This document shows positions 36,754-46,232 of a DNA stretch of 64,000 nucleotides, one piece after another. The notes below the pieces were generated by a model. It was not told the DNA's origin. It did no database searches and worked only from the letters and a program-made list of their open reading frames with translations. A program made the position numbers and the translations under genes. Position 1 is the first letter of the stretch. Each line of letters starts with the position of its first letter. Source of the stretch: Pseudomonadota bacterium (lineage in GTDB: Bacteria > Pseudomonadota > Alphaproteobacteria > Rhizobiales > MH13); the NCBI GenBank assembly GCA_039024915.1, contig JBCCPK010000001.1, positions 310,001 to 374,000 of the forward strand. Reading direction: 5' to 3'.

Positions 36754-36959
36754 TAGACAAGGATGGCAGCAGGCTGCAAACCGGCTTTGTTCTGATCGAA
36801 AAGGAACATTTGAAGACTGTTCACGCCGTGGTCGCCGGGTGCTGCTTGGCTTCCAAGTCTCTATCAGACGTTCGGACAACCGCCTTTTGCAAGCGTGTTG
36901 GCAAGGTCGCTTGAACCTGTGAAATCATCGCCGTTGCAACCAAGCTTCATGGTCATCTT

Positions 36960-37637
36960 TCAAACCCGATTGAGGCCCATGCCCGATAACAACTCCACCA
37001 GGACATCGCGCGCATGCATGCGATGGAGCTGGTGGCGGGTTCTGGCCTGCTCGGCGTCTCCCTTGCGGATCGCATCGCTCACGGCCCGATGATCCTCGTT
37101 AGATTTCAACGGCAAAGGTCGAACAAAAAGCGTGACCCAACGGGCTCGACGAACCTGGTTGCTCATTCGCTCGACGATTTCTTCGATACGGCTATTGCCG
37201 CCTAGGCGCACAAGCTCGCGGTGGAAGTCATCGTCCGCCACGGCCCAAGCCTGTCGGTCCTCGCGAGCAATGGCCCGGTCCATGCGCTCGATGGCATCTG
37301 TCAGGTCAGCAAGGTCCTCGTCTTGATACCCAGCCTTGGCGGCATTCTCAGCAGCCAGACTTTCAAGCGCGGTCAGGACATCGTAGATATCGCGCATATC
37401 GTTGGGAGAGATCGGTAATATGCGAACGCCCTTGCGCGGGCGCACCGACAACAGGCCCTGCCCTTCCAACATGACGACGGCCTCGCGAACCGGCGTTCGG
37501 GACATTCCCAGTCGATCTGCGAGTTCGGATTCCAGATGGTCGGAACCGGGGGACAGGTCGCCGGAGAATATCAATTCCCTGATCGCGGCTGCGGCCCGCT
37601 GGGAGTTTGATTGGGTTTTTTCGGTCTGCGCGTCCAT
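36960..37637 (-). CDS. GntR family regulator with FCD ligand-binding domain
   Basis: 225 aa. The N-terminal winged helix (residues about 12-75, LIFSGDLSPGSDHLESELAD, GMSRTPVREAVVMLEGQGLL) is followed by an all-helical FCD domain with metal/ligand His (DDDFHRELVRLGGN, EDHRAVSDAI). Its start overlaps the stop of the oxidoreductase gene by one base (TGATG). It probably regulates the divergent pair of operons around 39820, where a palindromic site overlaps a promoter. Confidence 0.92.
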   Translation of the reverse strand: MDAQTEKTQSNSQRAAAAIRELIFSGDLSPGSDHLESELADRLGMSRTPVREAVVMLEGQGLLSVRPRKGVRILPISPNDMRDIYDVLTALESLAAENAAKAGYQDEDLADLTDAIERMDRAIAREDRQAWAVADDDFHRELVRLGGNSRIEEIVERMSNQVRRARWVTLFVRPLPLKSNEDHRAVSDAIRKGDAEQARTRHQLHRMHARDVLVELLSGMGLNRV

Positions 37638-38671
37638 CACATTGCCAGTTCTAGCTTCTGTCCGGTTTCGGCAGACTTATAGATCGCCTCTTCGACTTCG
37701 ATAACCTTCAGGTAGTCCTGCGCCGCATTCTCGACCGCGCTGCCATCAACAATTCCCTCGATAACGTGACTTTGAAGCGCGTGGACGCAATCCCCGCCAA
37801 ACTCCGGGCTCGTATCTGGGGAACGGATCATCTGACGACTGGAGCGTCCGAAACGGCGCAGGCCGACCGAGCCATCACCAAGCAGGTCGATCGAACCCTT
37901 TGTGCCTTCGATCAACGCCTCACCCATAGTCCTGCGAGGGTTATCACTGGCGTGGTCAAGCAGACGGTTGCCATCGAACAACGCCCGAACCCCACTGGCA
38001 TGATCAAACAGAATGTGCCCCGAATCCTCGCCTGCGATAGCAGGGTTTAGACGCCGCAGATCAGCGTAAACAGCGACCAACTCACCGAACAAATATTGGA
38101 AGGTGTCGATCCAGTGCACAGCCGTTTCGTGGACCAGAAACCGCTCCATGGACTGAAAATAGGGCTGACGGTCGAGGTAAGCGCGAAGACCCTGACCATC
38201 GCCCGGCCGCAGTCTGAAGGTCATCTGCAACACTTCACCGATCAGGGCGTCATCAATCGCTGACTTGATGCACCGATACCAGGGTTGAAAGCGAAAGTTT
38301 TCGTGGATCACAAGGATAGCATCGGCCTGTCGCGCTTTGGCGACAATCGTGCGTGCCTCGTGAAGTGATCGGCAAAATGGCTTCTGGCAGATGATCCACT
38401 TCACGCCGTGCGCAAGGGCGGTCGAGATAGCTTGAGCCTGAGCTGCCGGTGGGACGATGATATCCAGCACCGTGGGGTTCTGGCTCTTGAGCATCGCTGG
38501 CAGGTCATCGAACGAGGCAACGCCGGTTGCCTGCGCCTTCGCGATATCCTGATCGCATACACCAACGAGCTTGACGCTGGGCATGCGTAACCAGCTGCGG
38601 ATATGGAACTGACTGAAGTAGCCCGCGCCGACACAGGCGACCGTTACTTCATCGACGGGCTGCGGGTTCAT
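37637..38671 (-). CDS. Gfo/Idh/MocA family oxidoreductase
   Basis: 344 aa NAD(P)-dependent sugar or cyclitol oxidoreductase. Rossmann motif VACVGAGYFSQFHIRSW, the catalytic Lys in CQKPF (family EKP) and VIHENFRFQPWY are visible. Overlaps the upstream dehydrogenase-like gene by four bases and GntR by one, so the three form one operon. Substrate unknown; a hydroxy-acid or sugar-acid pathway is suggested by neighbours. Confidence 0.88.
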   Translation of the reverse strand: MNPQPVDEVTVACVGAGYFSQFHIRSWLRMPSVKLVGVCDQDIAKAQATGVASFDDLPAMLKSQNPTVLDIIVPPAAQAQAISTALAHGVKWIICQKPFCRSLHEARTIVAKARQADAILVIHENFRFQPWYRCIKSAIDDALIGEVLQMTFRLRPGDGQGLRAYLDRQPYFQSMERFLVHETAVHWIDTFQYLFGELVAVYADLRRLNPAIAGEDSGHILFDHASGVRALFDGNRLLDHASDNPRRTMGEALIEGTKGSIDLLGDGSVGLRRFGRSSRQMIRSPDTSPEFGGDCVHALQSHVIEGIVDGSAVENAAQDYLKVIEVEEAIYKSAETGQKLELAM

Positions 38672-39759
38672 GAGACGAAGAGAGCGCTCAATACCGCTTC
38701 AGCCGCCTCATTTGTGGTCGCCCGCCCCTTCAGATCGCGGGTGAGTGTGGACGCCTCATCGATCACGGCGTCAACGGCGTCACGCAGCTTTCGGCCGTCG
38801 CGACGCATCTCACTGAGGTCGTGCTGGGTGCCCAGCCATTCCAACATCATCGCAGCAGACAAGATCATCGCGAGCGGGTTTGCGATGCCTTGGCCCGCAA
38901 TGTCAGGAGCCGACCCGTGGCATGGCTGAAAGACAGCGTGGTTCTCACCAATATCCGCCGACGGGGCCAGACCGAGACCGCCCATCAAGCCCGCTCCCAA
39001 GTCCGACAGAATGTCCCCGAACATGTTCTCGGTCACCATGACGTCGAAAGACCAGGGCTTTTCGATCATCCACAGCGCCGCCGCATCAACATACGCATGA
39101 TCGGCGGTCAGGGCCGGCCAGTTGACGGCCTCGTCGTTAAACAGCTGCCGGAAATAGGCGAAGGCACGAAAGACGTTTGCCTTGTCGACGCATGTCACGC
39201 GGCCTGGACCGTCACCGTTCGCCTTGCGGTCTGCTGCAAGGTTGAAGGCAAACCGAAAGAGCTTTTCTGATGTTGTCCTGGTTATGCGCAGAGTTTCCCG
39301 CGCTTCGTTCTCGCTGACTTGCCCCGCGCCCAGCGAGAAGAACAAACCCTCGGTGCTCTCACGTATCAAAACGAAATCAACCGCCTTGCCTTTTGGTATC
39401 CGTAAGGGGCTGGCCTGTCCTGCGCGAATGCGAACCGGCCGCACACCGGCAAACAGATCAAGCTGCATGCGTAGTTCGATCTGCGGCGTGATCTCGGTAC
39501 CGTCAGGATAGCGGACATCGGGCAGCCCCATGGCCGCCAGCAGAATGGCATCCGATCGACGCGCACGGTCCAGCGACTGGTCCGGAAGAGATGCGCCCGT
39601 TTGAGCGTAATGCCCCGCACCTGCAGCTAGGCTGACGAGATTGAGGCCATAACTCTTGGCACCCTTCTGTATCTCACGGAGGATCTCGAGGGTTGGCGCC
39701 ATGATCTCCGGACCAATCCCATCACCGGGGAAAACCGCGATCTCAAAAGTCTTAGCCAT
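38668..39759 (-). CDS. Isocitrate/isopropylmalate dehydrogenase family, tartrate-dehydrogenase-like
   Basis: 363 aa NAD- and metal-dependent beta-decarboxylating dehydrogenase. Motifs are AVFPGDGIGPEI, RESTEGLFF, the catalytic Lys in CVDKANVF, ENMFGDILSDLGAGLMGGLG with the metal Asp residues and CHGSAPDIAGQGIANP. Its position with a TTT transporter rather than leuCD argues against leucine synthesis and for oxidation of a C4-C6 hydroxy acid. First gene of the minus-strand operon. Confidence 0.88.
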   Translation of the reverse strand: MAKTFEIAVFPGDGIGPEIMAPTLEILREIQKGAKSYGLNLVSLAAGAGHYAQTGASLPDQSLDRARRSDAILLAAMGLPDVRYPDGTEITPQIELRMQLDLFAGVRPVRIRAGQASPLRIPKGKAVDFVLIRESTEGLFFSLGAGQVSENEARETLRITRTTSEKLFRFAFNLAADRKANGDGPGRVTCVDKANVFRAFAYFRQLFNDEAVNWPALTADHAYVDAAALWMIEKPWSFDVMVTENMFGDILSDLGAGLMGGLGLAPSADIGENHAVFQPCHGSAPDIAGQGIANPLAMILSAAMMLEWLGTQHDLSEMRRDGRKLRDAVDAVIDEASTLTRDLKGRATTNEAAEAVLSALFVS

Positions 39760-39818
39760 GGTTTCTTCTCTGTAGGTCGCCTGCAGTCGGGAATGACAGG
39801 TACGTGGCGAATGTCAAC

Positions 39819-39847
39819 TTGACAACGCATACATTAATGCATACACA
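39819..39847 (+). promoter_or_regulatory. Promoter with overlapping operator in front of the TTT transporter operon
   Basis: A consensus -35 TTGACA (39819-39824) is followed by a weak -10 TACACA at 39842 (17 bp spacing). The spacer holds an imperfect palindrome centred on CATTAATG (39832-39839), with direct repeats GCATAC at 39827 and 39839. This is the arrangement of a repressed promoter; the GntR/FCD protein is the likely binder (inference). Confidence 0.55.
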
Positions 39848-39888
39848 AAATAATGCAATACAAAATGCGTTAATGAGGGGAAACGTCA

Positions 39889-40905
39889 ATGTTTGAGAAA
39901 ATCAATACGGTTGCCGCACTGGCGATCAGCGCGGTCGCACTGGGCTCCGCGGCAACAACTGCCACCGCTCAGGAATATCCATTCCGCGACATAACCACGG
40001 CCGTCGTCTGGGGAGCGGGTGGTGGTACCGACACCATCAACCGCATGATCATGGCCGAGATGGAGGCATTCCTTCCGGTGTCGATCAATGTGATCAACCA
40101 GACCGGTGGCGTCGCTGGATCCAACGGGATGGTCTACGTCGCCAACCAGCCAGACGATGGTTACACGCTGGTTGGCCTATCAGAATCAAACGTTACAGCT
40201 GCCGTTCAAGGCGGTTGGACCGAACGCTTCGATTACTGGTACCCGTTCATCGTCGGTGGATCACCGGACCTCGTGTCGGTGCCAGCCAACAGCCCGCATG
40301 AAACCCTCCAAGAGCTCATAGAGGCAGCACAGGCAGCTCCAGGTACGATCCCCGCCGCCGCCAGTGGCGCAGGTTCCATTCACCACCTCAACCTACTTGC
40401 CCTGCAGAACGGAGCAGATGCTGAGTTTCTATTCGTGCCCTATCAAGGCTCCGCTCCGGGCCAGGAGGCGGCGATCGCGGGAGAAGTTCAGCTTGTGGTC
40501 ACCTCGCTTGCCGAGCAGGCAGCTCTGATCGAAGGTGGACAGTTGTTGCCGCTGGCCATGCTCACACCGGACAGCGTTGAGATCGCAGGGATGACCGTTC
40601 CATCGGCCTTCGACATGTATGATGGGCTCGACCAGTACCTGCCGCTTATGCAAGCGATCGGCTTTGCTGTTCATGACTCTGCGCCTGATGAGGTCAAGCA
40701 GGTTCTGAGCGAAGCCTTCTCACAAGCGATTCAAAGTGACACCGTCGCGGAGTGGGCCGCCGCAAACAATTACGCGGTCTCCGGCGCCCATGGTGAGGAC
40801 GCTCAGGAAATATTCTCCACGCTTGAATCCAACTTTGCCTACACCTTGCAGGAACTGGGAGCGACGACCGTCGATCCATCCTCGCTGGGCATTGAAGCGC
40901 CCTGA
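39889..40905 (+). CDS. Tripartite tricarboxylate transporter binding protein (TctC/Bug family)
   Basis: 338 aa with a signal peptide ending near ATAQE (residue 28). Family features are YPFRDITTAVVWGAGGGTDT, INQTGGVAGSNGMVYVA and SIHHLNLLALQNGADAEFLF. Bug proteins capture carboxylates and aromatic acids in the periplasm for the TctAB membrane unit encoded next. ATG 39889 is preceded by GAGGGG. Confidence 0.9.
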   Translation: MFEKINTVAALAISAVALGSAATTATAQEYPFRDITTAVVWGAGGGTDTINRMIMAEMEAFLPVSINVINQTGGVAGSNGMVYVANQPDDGYTLVGLSESNVTAAVQGGWTERFDYWYPFIVGGSPDLVSVPANSPHETLQELIEAAQAAPGTIPAAASGAGSIHHLNLLALQNGADAEFLFVPYQGSAPGQEAAIAGEVQLVVTSLAEQAALIEGGQLLPLAMLTPDSVEIAGMTVPSAFDMYDGLDQYLPLMQAIGFAVHDSAPDEVKQVLSEAFSQAIQSDTVAEWAAANNYAVSGAHGEDAQEIFSTLESNFAYTLQELGATTVDPSSLGIEAP

Positions 40906-40923
40906 TCGAGACCCTAGACACCT

Positions 40924-40951
40924 GACGCGCGCGATGATGGTTGCGCGCGTC
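40924..40951 (+). terminator. Intercistronic stem-loop after the binding-protein gene
   Basis: A perfect 9 bp inverted repeat GACGCGCGC / GCGCGCGTC with a 10 nt loop, without a T tract. It is likely an attenuator or mRNA stabiliser that lets binding protein be made in excess of the membrane subunits. Confidence 0.55.
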
Positions 40952-40973
40952 GGCATGCCACGGAGACGCGTCG

Positions 40974-41723
40974 ATGGCCGAAAGCAACGATATCGCAACG
41001 TTGCGCACGCGCGACTTTTGGGCAGCGCTCGTTCTAATTGGGCTGTCACTATTCTTCCTCGCCGAAACGCTTACCATCCCCATCTTGGGAGAGAACCGGG
41101 CGGGCGTTAGCGGCGCAGCTTGGTACAACTCGGCTGCAATCGTTCCCTTGGGGATCTTCTCAGGTCTTCTGGTTCTCGCACTGGTTCTGTTGATGACGTC
41201 CATCCGGGCCGGTGGAGCAGCGCGGGCCATGTCCGCCATCGGCCTTGGCTGGAACGCGCAGGAAGCATGGCGCGCAGCCGCGGTTGTGATCATCATCGCA
41301 AGCTACATCGCCGGACTGGTGCCACGGGTGGACTTCATCGTCTGCACCGGTCTTCTGATCACCGCCCTGATCTTTGGTTTCCACGGCGGGTTTCGCGCAC
41401 GCGCACTGATCGCGATGGCGTTCGTGGCGGCACCGGCAGCCTTTGCGCTCGTGTTCTTCCCCGCCCAAGCTGATTGGCGGTCACACACCGATGACTGGGT
41501 CACGCTGACCTGCTGGGTTGCGCTGACCGGCGTCGTGCTGTGGATGGGGCGAGGATCGCGCGTGACGCGGTTTATCCCGTTCGTCTCCGTGCTCGCGCCG
41601 GTCATTCTTGTGACGGCGATGGCATTCGGCTTTCGCCAGAATGTGCCGGCGCGAACGGGTTTGCTGTTCACCAAGATCGAGTACCACTACTATGTCACCC
41701 TTCGCCCGCTGTGGAGGGACTGA
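40974..41723 (+). CDS. Tripartite tricarboxylate transporter small membrane subunit (TctB-like, extended)
   Basis: 249 aa with about seven hydrophobic segments (for example ALVLIGLSLFFLAETL, PLGIFSGLLVLALVLLM, FVSVLAPVILVTAMAFGF). TctB is usually about 150 aa with four helices, so this one is longer by a C-terminal set. Assignment rests on position between TctC and TctA and on topology. ATG 40974 has GGAG nine bases upstream. Confidence 0.78.
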   Translation: MAESNDIATLRTRDFWAALVLIGLSLFFLAETLTIPILGENRAGVSGAAWYNSAAIVPLGIFSGLLVLALVLLMTSIRAGGAARAMSAIGLGWNAQEAWRAAAVVIIIASYIAGLVPRVDFIVCTGLLITALIFGFHGGFRARALIAMAFVAAPAAFALVFFPAQADWRSHTDDWVTLTCWVALTGVVLWMGRGSRVTRFIPFVSVLAPVILVTAMAFGFRQNVPARTGLLFTKIEYHYYVTLRPLWRD

Positions 41724-41724
41724 C

Positions 41725-43236
41725 GTGGAGTTCGTTGCCTCGCAGCTTTCAGGATTTGGCGTGCAGTTCGCTGGCCTCGTTGTTGACCCGCTTACTTACA
41801 TCTATCTGGTCAGCTCGGTATTCCTCGGCATTACATTCGGCGCGCTGCCGGGGCTGACCGCAACGCTCGCGGTGACCATTCTCACCGGGTTCTTCGGCAA
41901 CAAAATTCCACTCGATTATTCGCTTATCGCGCTTTTGGGCGCGTATGTCGGCGCCATTTATGGCGGCTCCTACCCGTCGATCCTTCTCAATATTCCGGGC
42001 ACCGCGGCAAGTGCGGCGACCGCCATGGATGGGTACCCCTTGGCCAAGGCTGGCCGGGGTGGGGAAGCGCTTGGCCTGACCACCACCGCCAGTTTCATCG
42101 GCACGGTGATTGGGACCATGGCCTTACTGATTTTCGTTTGGGCGCTTCTGTTGATTTCGCAGAACATTGCAAGCCCGGAAAAGGCAATGCTGGCGCTGTT
42201 TGGTATTCTTTTGTCCGGCACGTTGATGAGCGAGGACCTCGCGATAAAGGGCTGGATCGCGGGCCTGATTGGCCTCGCAATGGCGATGGTTGGCCTCGAC
42301 CCACTGCTTTCGGAGCCGCGCTACACCTTTGGCTGGTCTTACATGTTGTCCGGGTTCCAGGTGGTCCCGGTCCTGATGGGCGCATTTGCCGTTCCGCAGA
42401 TCATCGAGGGTATGCGGCATGTCGCCAGTGGCAAGGTCCAGCCATTGCAAGGGCGGATCTTGCCCAACATGGCCGCCATCCGCCGCCATCTCCCGACCAT
42501 TGGCCGTTCCGGTGTCATCGGAACCGGCGTTGGCGCACTTCCCGGCGTCGGTGAGGATGTGGCGGGCTGGGTGAGCTATGGCGTCGGGAAGACAGTCAGC
42601 AAAGATGGCAAGAACTTCGGCAAGGGGAGCCTTGAAGGTCTGCTGTCATCGGAGACCGCCAACAATGCCTGCATCGGCGGCGCGCTGATCCCGCTGTTGG
42701 TCCTGGGCATACCTGGCTCGCCGCCAGCAGCGGCTCTCATGGGAGCGTTGAAGATCAACAATGTCATTCCCGGCCCCACAATTGATCCCGCGCTGATCCT
42801 GCAGGTTGTGGCGATCCTGGTCCTGGCATCCCTGACCATGTTCCTGATGGGCCTGTTCGCGGCCCGCGTCTTTATCATGATCCTCCGGCTGCCGCAGACC
42901 GTTTTCTTGCCCATCGTGATGGCGCTGACGACGATCGGCTCTTTCAGCGTCGGTGGCGGTATCAACGACCTCTACCTGATGTTGGGCGTCGGGGTGGTCG
43001 CCTATTTTATGAACCTCATGAAGTACCCCATCGCGCCGCTGGTGATTGGCGTCATCCTTGGTGGCCTGCTCGACGAGACCTTTCGGCGATCGTTGCTGAT
43101 ATCCGGTGGCGATCTCTCAGTTTTCATCTCGCGGCCGGGCGCAGCCATTCTTTTGTCGCTCAACGTCGCCCTGGTTCTCAGTCAGCTACCCCTTGCAAAA
43201 CGCATGTTCGCCAAACTGACGAACAAGGAAGCGTGA
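41725..43236 (+). CDS. Tripartite tricarboxylate transporter large permease (TctA)
   Basis: 503 aa with 10-12 membrane segments and the strongly conserved N-terminal block GALPGLTATLAVTILTGFF, GAIYGGSYPSILLNIPGTAA and DGYPLAKAGRGGEALG. It drives ion-coupled uptake of the ligand held by TctC. GTG 41725, with GGAGG eight bases upstream and 2 bp after the TctB stop, is preferred over upstream ATGs that overlap tctB. Confidence 0.93.
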   Translation: MEFVASQLSGFGVQFAGLVVDPLTYIYLVSSVFLGITFGALPGLTATLAVTILTGFFGNKIPLDYSLIALLGAYVGAIYGGSYPSILLNIPGTAASAATAMDGYPLAKAGRGGEALGLTTTASFIGTVIGTMALLIFVWALLLISQNIASPEKAMLALFGILLSGTLMSEDLAIKGWIAGLIGLAMAMVGLDPLLSEPRYTFGWSYMLSGFQVVPVLMGAFAVPQIIEGMRHVASGKVQPLQGRILPNMAAIRRHLPTIGRSGVIGTGVGALPGVGEDVAGWVSYGVGKTVSKDGKNFGKGSLEGLLSSETANNACIGGALIPLLVLGIPGSPPAAALMGALKINNVIPGPTIDPALILQVVAILVLASLTMFLMGLFAARVFIMILRLPQTVFLPIVMALTTIGSFSVGGGINDLYLMLGVGVVAYFMNLMKYPIAPLVIGVILGGLLDETFRRSLLISGGDLSVFISRPGAAILLSLNVALVLSQLPLAKRMFAKLTNKEA

Positions 43237-43601
43237 TGTACGCCGTCACGGTCCACTTCTCGGTCAGGAGTGACACAGTCACCGCGTTCCTACCCCTTAT
43301 GTTGGATAATGCGGCGACGTCTTTGCGGGACGAGCCCGGCTGTCACCAGTTCGACGTGTGCTGGAACGATGATGAGCCGGCCGAGATCTTTCTCTACGAG
43401 ATATACCAGGACAGAGCGGCCTTCGACGCTCACCTCAACAGTTCACATTTCCAGCGCTTCGACACGGCCGTCGCTGACATGGTAGTGGCCAAAAGCGCGA
43501 AGACATTTCAGCAGGTTCAGCATGACACCTTGGGAAGTATACGCTGTCAAATATGCGGATCGGAATGCACGCCTTCGTGGCGACAGTTTTATCTTCGATG
43601 A
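43236..43601 (+). CDS. ABM-fold (antibiotic biosynthesis monooxygenase-like) protein
   Basis: 121 aa. The first 95 residues show the dimeric ferredoxin-like ABM pattern (MYAVTVHFSVRSDT, RDEPGCHQFDVCWNDDEPAE, YEIYQDRAAFDAHLNSSHFQ). Such proteins are monooxygenases, isomerases or stress-linked enzymes such as LsrG. The start overlaps the tctA stop (TGATG). The C-terminal 26 residues overlap the next gene by 80 bp and look non-conserved, so the functional part may end near 43520. Confidence 0.78.
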   Translation: MYAVTVHFSVRSDTVTAFLPLMLDNAATSLRDEPGCHQFDVCWNDDEPAEIFLYEIYQDRAAFDAHLNSSHFQRFDTAVADMVVAKSAKTFQQVQHDTLGSIRCQICGSECTPSWRQFYLR

Positions 43602-44307
43602 CCGCCATGACGCGCCGCATCCCATGGACTACTTCATGTGGCTGTTACGCCGGGACAACGAGATCATTCTCGTCGATACTGGCTATGACGAGGCGGAAGC
43701 AGCGGCTCGCGAACGGCCCATCCTCAAAAACCCGCGCGAGGCGCTGGCGCCGCTTGGTGTGACGCCAGAGGACGTCACCGAACTGATCGTCACCCATTTG
43801 CACTATGATCATGCCGGCGGGCTTCATCTGTTTCCCAATGCCCGACTCCATATCCAGGCCGCTGAGATGGCCTACGCAACCGGTCCGTGCATGTGCCACG
43901 ATACGCTGCGTATGCCCTTTACCGCTGGCCATGTTTGCGAGGCGATCAGACGGCTGTATTCGGGAAAGGTCGCTTTCTACGATGGCGACGCGCAGATTGC
44001 CGAGGGTGTCACGGTGCACCGGATCGGCGGCCATTCGCGCGGGCTCCAATCGGTGCGTGTATCAACGTCCGCTGGATGGCTTGTGCTCGCATCCGACGCG
44101 GCGCACTTTTATGAGAATTACGAGGCTCGCAAACCTTTTCCCATCGTCGTCGATCTGCAGGACATGTTGGACGGATTTGACACGCTTTATCGTTTGGCCT
44201 CCTGGCCTAACCTCATTATCCCTGGCCACGACCCATTGGTCATGCAGCGCTTCCCATCCGGTCCGGCGGACCACATCGTGCGGCTGGACAGCGGCCCCGA
44301 ACGATAG
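43522..44307 (+). CDS. Metallo-beta-lactamase-fold hydrolase, N-acyl-homoserine-lactonase-like
   Basis: 261 aa. The zinc-binding HLHYDH motif (TELIVTHLHYDHAGG), the second-shell HRIGGHSRG, LASDAAH and IIPGHDP are all present. It resembles quorum-quenching lactonases, but in this catabolic operon it more likely opens a lactone of the transported substrate (inference). The 237 bp downstream gap 44308-44544 shows nothing recognisable. Confidence 0.85.
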   Translation: MTPWEVYAVKYADRNARLRGDSFIFDDRHDAPHPMDYFMWLLRRDNEIILVDTGYDEAEAAARERPILKNPREALAPLGVTPEDVTELIVTHLHYDHAGGLHLFPNARLHIQAAEMAYATGPCMCHDTLRMPFTAGHVCEAIRRLYSGKVAFYDGDAQIAEGVTVHRIGGHSRGLQSVRVSTSAGWLVLASDAAHFYENYEARKPFPIVVDLQDMLDGFDTLYRLASWPNLIIPGHDPLVMQRFPSGPADHIVRLDSGPER

Positions 44308-44544
44308 TTTTGCCCGGTGCTACCAACAAGCGCAGCACGCCGGTCGGCGCTTTGGGCACAACACGTCTGGGTCGTCACCGGCTCGGTAGAGACGAAGATA
44401 CACATCGAGGCGTGGTTGCGCCCTTCCATTGGTTGTGAATTCGGTAGGCGGACTTGCCACGCGCACCAGATGCGCACCAGTCCGCACCTTCGGCAAGCCT
44501 AACGCCTAGACCGGAGCCGATCACTGCCGATAGGTGAACGTGAC

Positions 44545-45411
44545 ATGGATTACTGGACCGAAATCAACACCGCTTACTGCGTCGCGAAGGCGGGCACGAT
44601 CAGCAAGGCCGCAAGGATGCTCGGCGTCCACCGAGCCACCGTGAACCGGCATATTGACGCCCTCGAAAAGCACCTGGGGGCGCGGTTGTTTATCCGGCAC
44701 AATCGCGGGTACCAACTCACGGAGATTGGTCAGGAATTTTTCGATTCAGCCGATCGCGCCCATGACATCTTGGACGATTTTGTCGGGCAGGCTAAAGTCA
44801 AGAACGTCGGAGTGGAGGGGGAAGTGATCATCACGACCCTCTTGCCGATCTCGACATTCCTGATGCCAGCCCTGCACGCGTTTCGCCGGGACCATCCGAA
44901 ATCGAGGGTGGCCCTATTGACCGGCGCCGAGCAGCTCAGACTGGAGCGTGCCGAAGCGCATATTGCCGTTCGAGCCGGGCACAAACCCGATAAGGGCGAC
45001 TACGTCGTGCAGCAGTTTTGCGTGCTGGACTTCGCGCTATTTGCACATGCGTCCTACCTTGAAGCTCACGGCCAACCGGGCGGCCTCGACGACCTGGCCG
45101 ACCATGATTTTGTGGGAAACCCGATAGCCGATTCGCCAAAGAGATTTGAAGCATGGCTGAGCGAGAACGTTCCGATTGAGCGTGTGGTGTTCCGTTCCGG
45201 CGATGCTTTCCTCCAGGAGCGCGCGATCCGCGACGGTATGGGGATCGGCTTTCTGCCGGTGGCCGAGTCAGAACCGAACCCCGACTTGCATCAGATCGGT
45301 CCGTCACTTGACGAATGGACGGTCAATGTCTGGCTGGTGACCCATGCCGATGTTCATCGCACACGGAAAATACAAGCCATGTTGGCGCACCTTAAGGCAC
45401 TCAAGCTCTGA
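44545..45411 (+). CDS. LysR family transcriptional regulator
   Basis: 288 aa. N-terminal winged helix (residues 1-60, KAGTISKAARMLGVHRATVN, HLGARLFIRHNRGYQLTEIG) and a periplasmic-binding-like effector domain (GEVIITTLLPISTFL, GMGIGFLPVAESEPNP). Target unknown; it is not divergent from an obvious operon. The catabolic locus to its left, or the exported proteins to its right, are candidates. Confidence 0.9.
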   Translation: MDYWTEINTAYCVAKAGTISKAARMLGVHRATVNRHIDALEKHLGARLFIRHNRGYQLTEIGQEFFDSADRAHDILDDFVGQAKVKNVGVEGEVIITTLLPISTFLMPALHAFRRDHPKSRVALLTGAEQLRLERAEAHIAVRAGHKPDKGDYVVQQFCVLDFALFAHASYLEAHGQPGGLDDLADHDFVGNPIADSPKRFEAWLSENVPIERVVFRSGDAFLQERAIRDGMGIGFLPVAESEPNPDLHQIGPSLDEWTVNVWLVTHADVHRTRKIQAMLAHLKALKL

Positions 45412-45422
45412 GCGCGCGATGC

Positions 45423-46232
45423 CTATCGTGGGGCGAAGGACAAACTGGTTGTCGAGGGTTGAGGGTCGCCACCGTCCAGCGGGCGATCAAACAGCACCCC
45501 GGGGCGGTTGCCTGCGAGGTCTTCCAGCCGCTCATCCACGATCAGCTCATAGGGCACCGCCCGCCATGGCTGTGCGGGCGTAAAGCTCCAACTGCGTTCC
45601 CCGGGGCCAAGATCGATCGATCCGGGCACCACCGAGGCTGTCTGGTCGAAAACACGCAGACGATAAGCCAACGAAAGGTGATCGTGCGAGCTACCTAAGT
45701 CGAGCTGAACAGGTTCTTTGGTGCCCGCAGCGGGCGCCGCAAAGGTCCAAGCCTCGGGGTCGGGGGTTTCGAGGTCAGCATCGATCACGGAAAAGCTGTA
45801 GCGGGCGGATGTGCCAAGTTCACAGCCGTTCGCGGCTTCCATGTCCGCAGGCACCTCCAAGGTATAGCTCTGCCCGGGAACAAGGGCGCGCCCCAAAGCA
45901 TTGTGAGCAGCTAAGCCCGACTTCACGCGTCCGGGGTTCAGCAATAAGGTCAAACGCCGCCGGTCTGGCGACCACAGCTCCTGCCGCGACACCAAAAACA
46001 CGTCGTCTATCGGCGTCCCATCCTGTCCCAAAAGCCGAACGCTCTGGACCCCCTCATCAGCTGCCATGGCATGGGGGAAATAAACATACATCCGCAGGAG
46101 ATTTTCCGGCAGCGTCGCCGCGGTCGGGTAGATGTCGACCAAACTGCCCGCTTGTGGCTGGCAGGCAGCGGATACCGGCGCGCTCGCAATCATCAAAGCC
46201 GCGAGCGCTGCACTTACCCTCACAGCGATCAT
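45423..46232 (-). CDS. Exported protein of unknown function, beta-rich
   Basis: 269 aa with a signal peptide (residues 1-22, ending PVSAA). The rest reads as two beta-sandwich-like repeats (PTAATLPENLLRMYVYF, RRRLTLLLNPGRVKSGLAAH, LVPGQSYTLEVPADM; then LDLGSSHDHLSLAYRLRVFD, YELIVDERLEDLAGNRPGVL), the spacing seen in bacterial Ig-like domains. No catalytic motif. It overlaps the preceding propeller-like gene by ATGA, so the two are made together and probably interact outside the cytoplasm. Confidence 0.75.
   Translation of the reverse strand: MIAVRVSAALAALMIASAPVSAACQPQAGSLVDIYPTAATLPENLLRMYVYFPHAMAADEGVQSVRLLGQDGTPIDDVFLVSRQELWSPDRRRLTLLLNPGRVKSGLAAHNALGRALVPGQSYTLEVPADMEAANGCELGTSARYSFSVIDADLETPDPEAWTFAAPAAGTKEPVQLDLGSSHDHLSLAYRLRVFDQTASVVPGSIDLGPGERSWSFTPAQPWRAVPYELIVDERLEDLAGNRPGVLFDRPLDGGDPQPSTTSLSFAPR

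Noticed and set aside
43522-44307. Dedicated quorum-quenching acyl-homoserine lactonase
   Set aside because: The fold and zinc motif fit, but the operon is catabolic and no luxI/luxR gene is nearby. Kept only as family resemblance.
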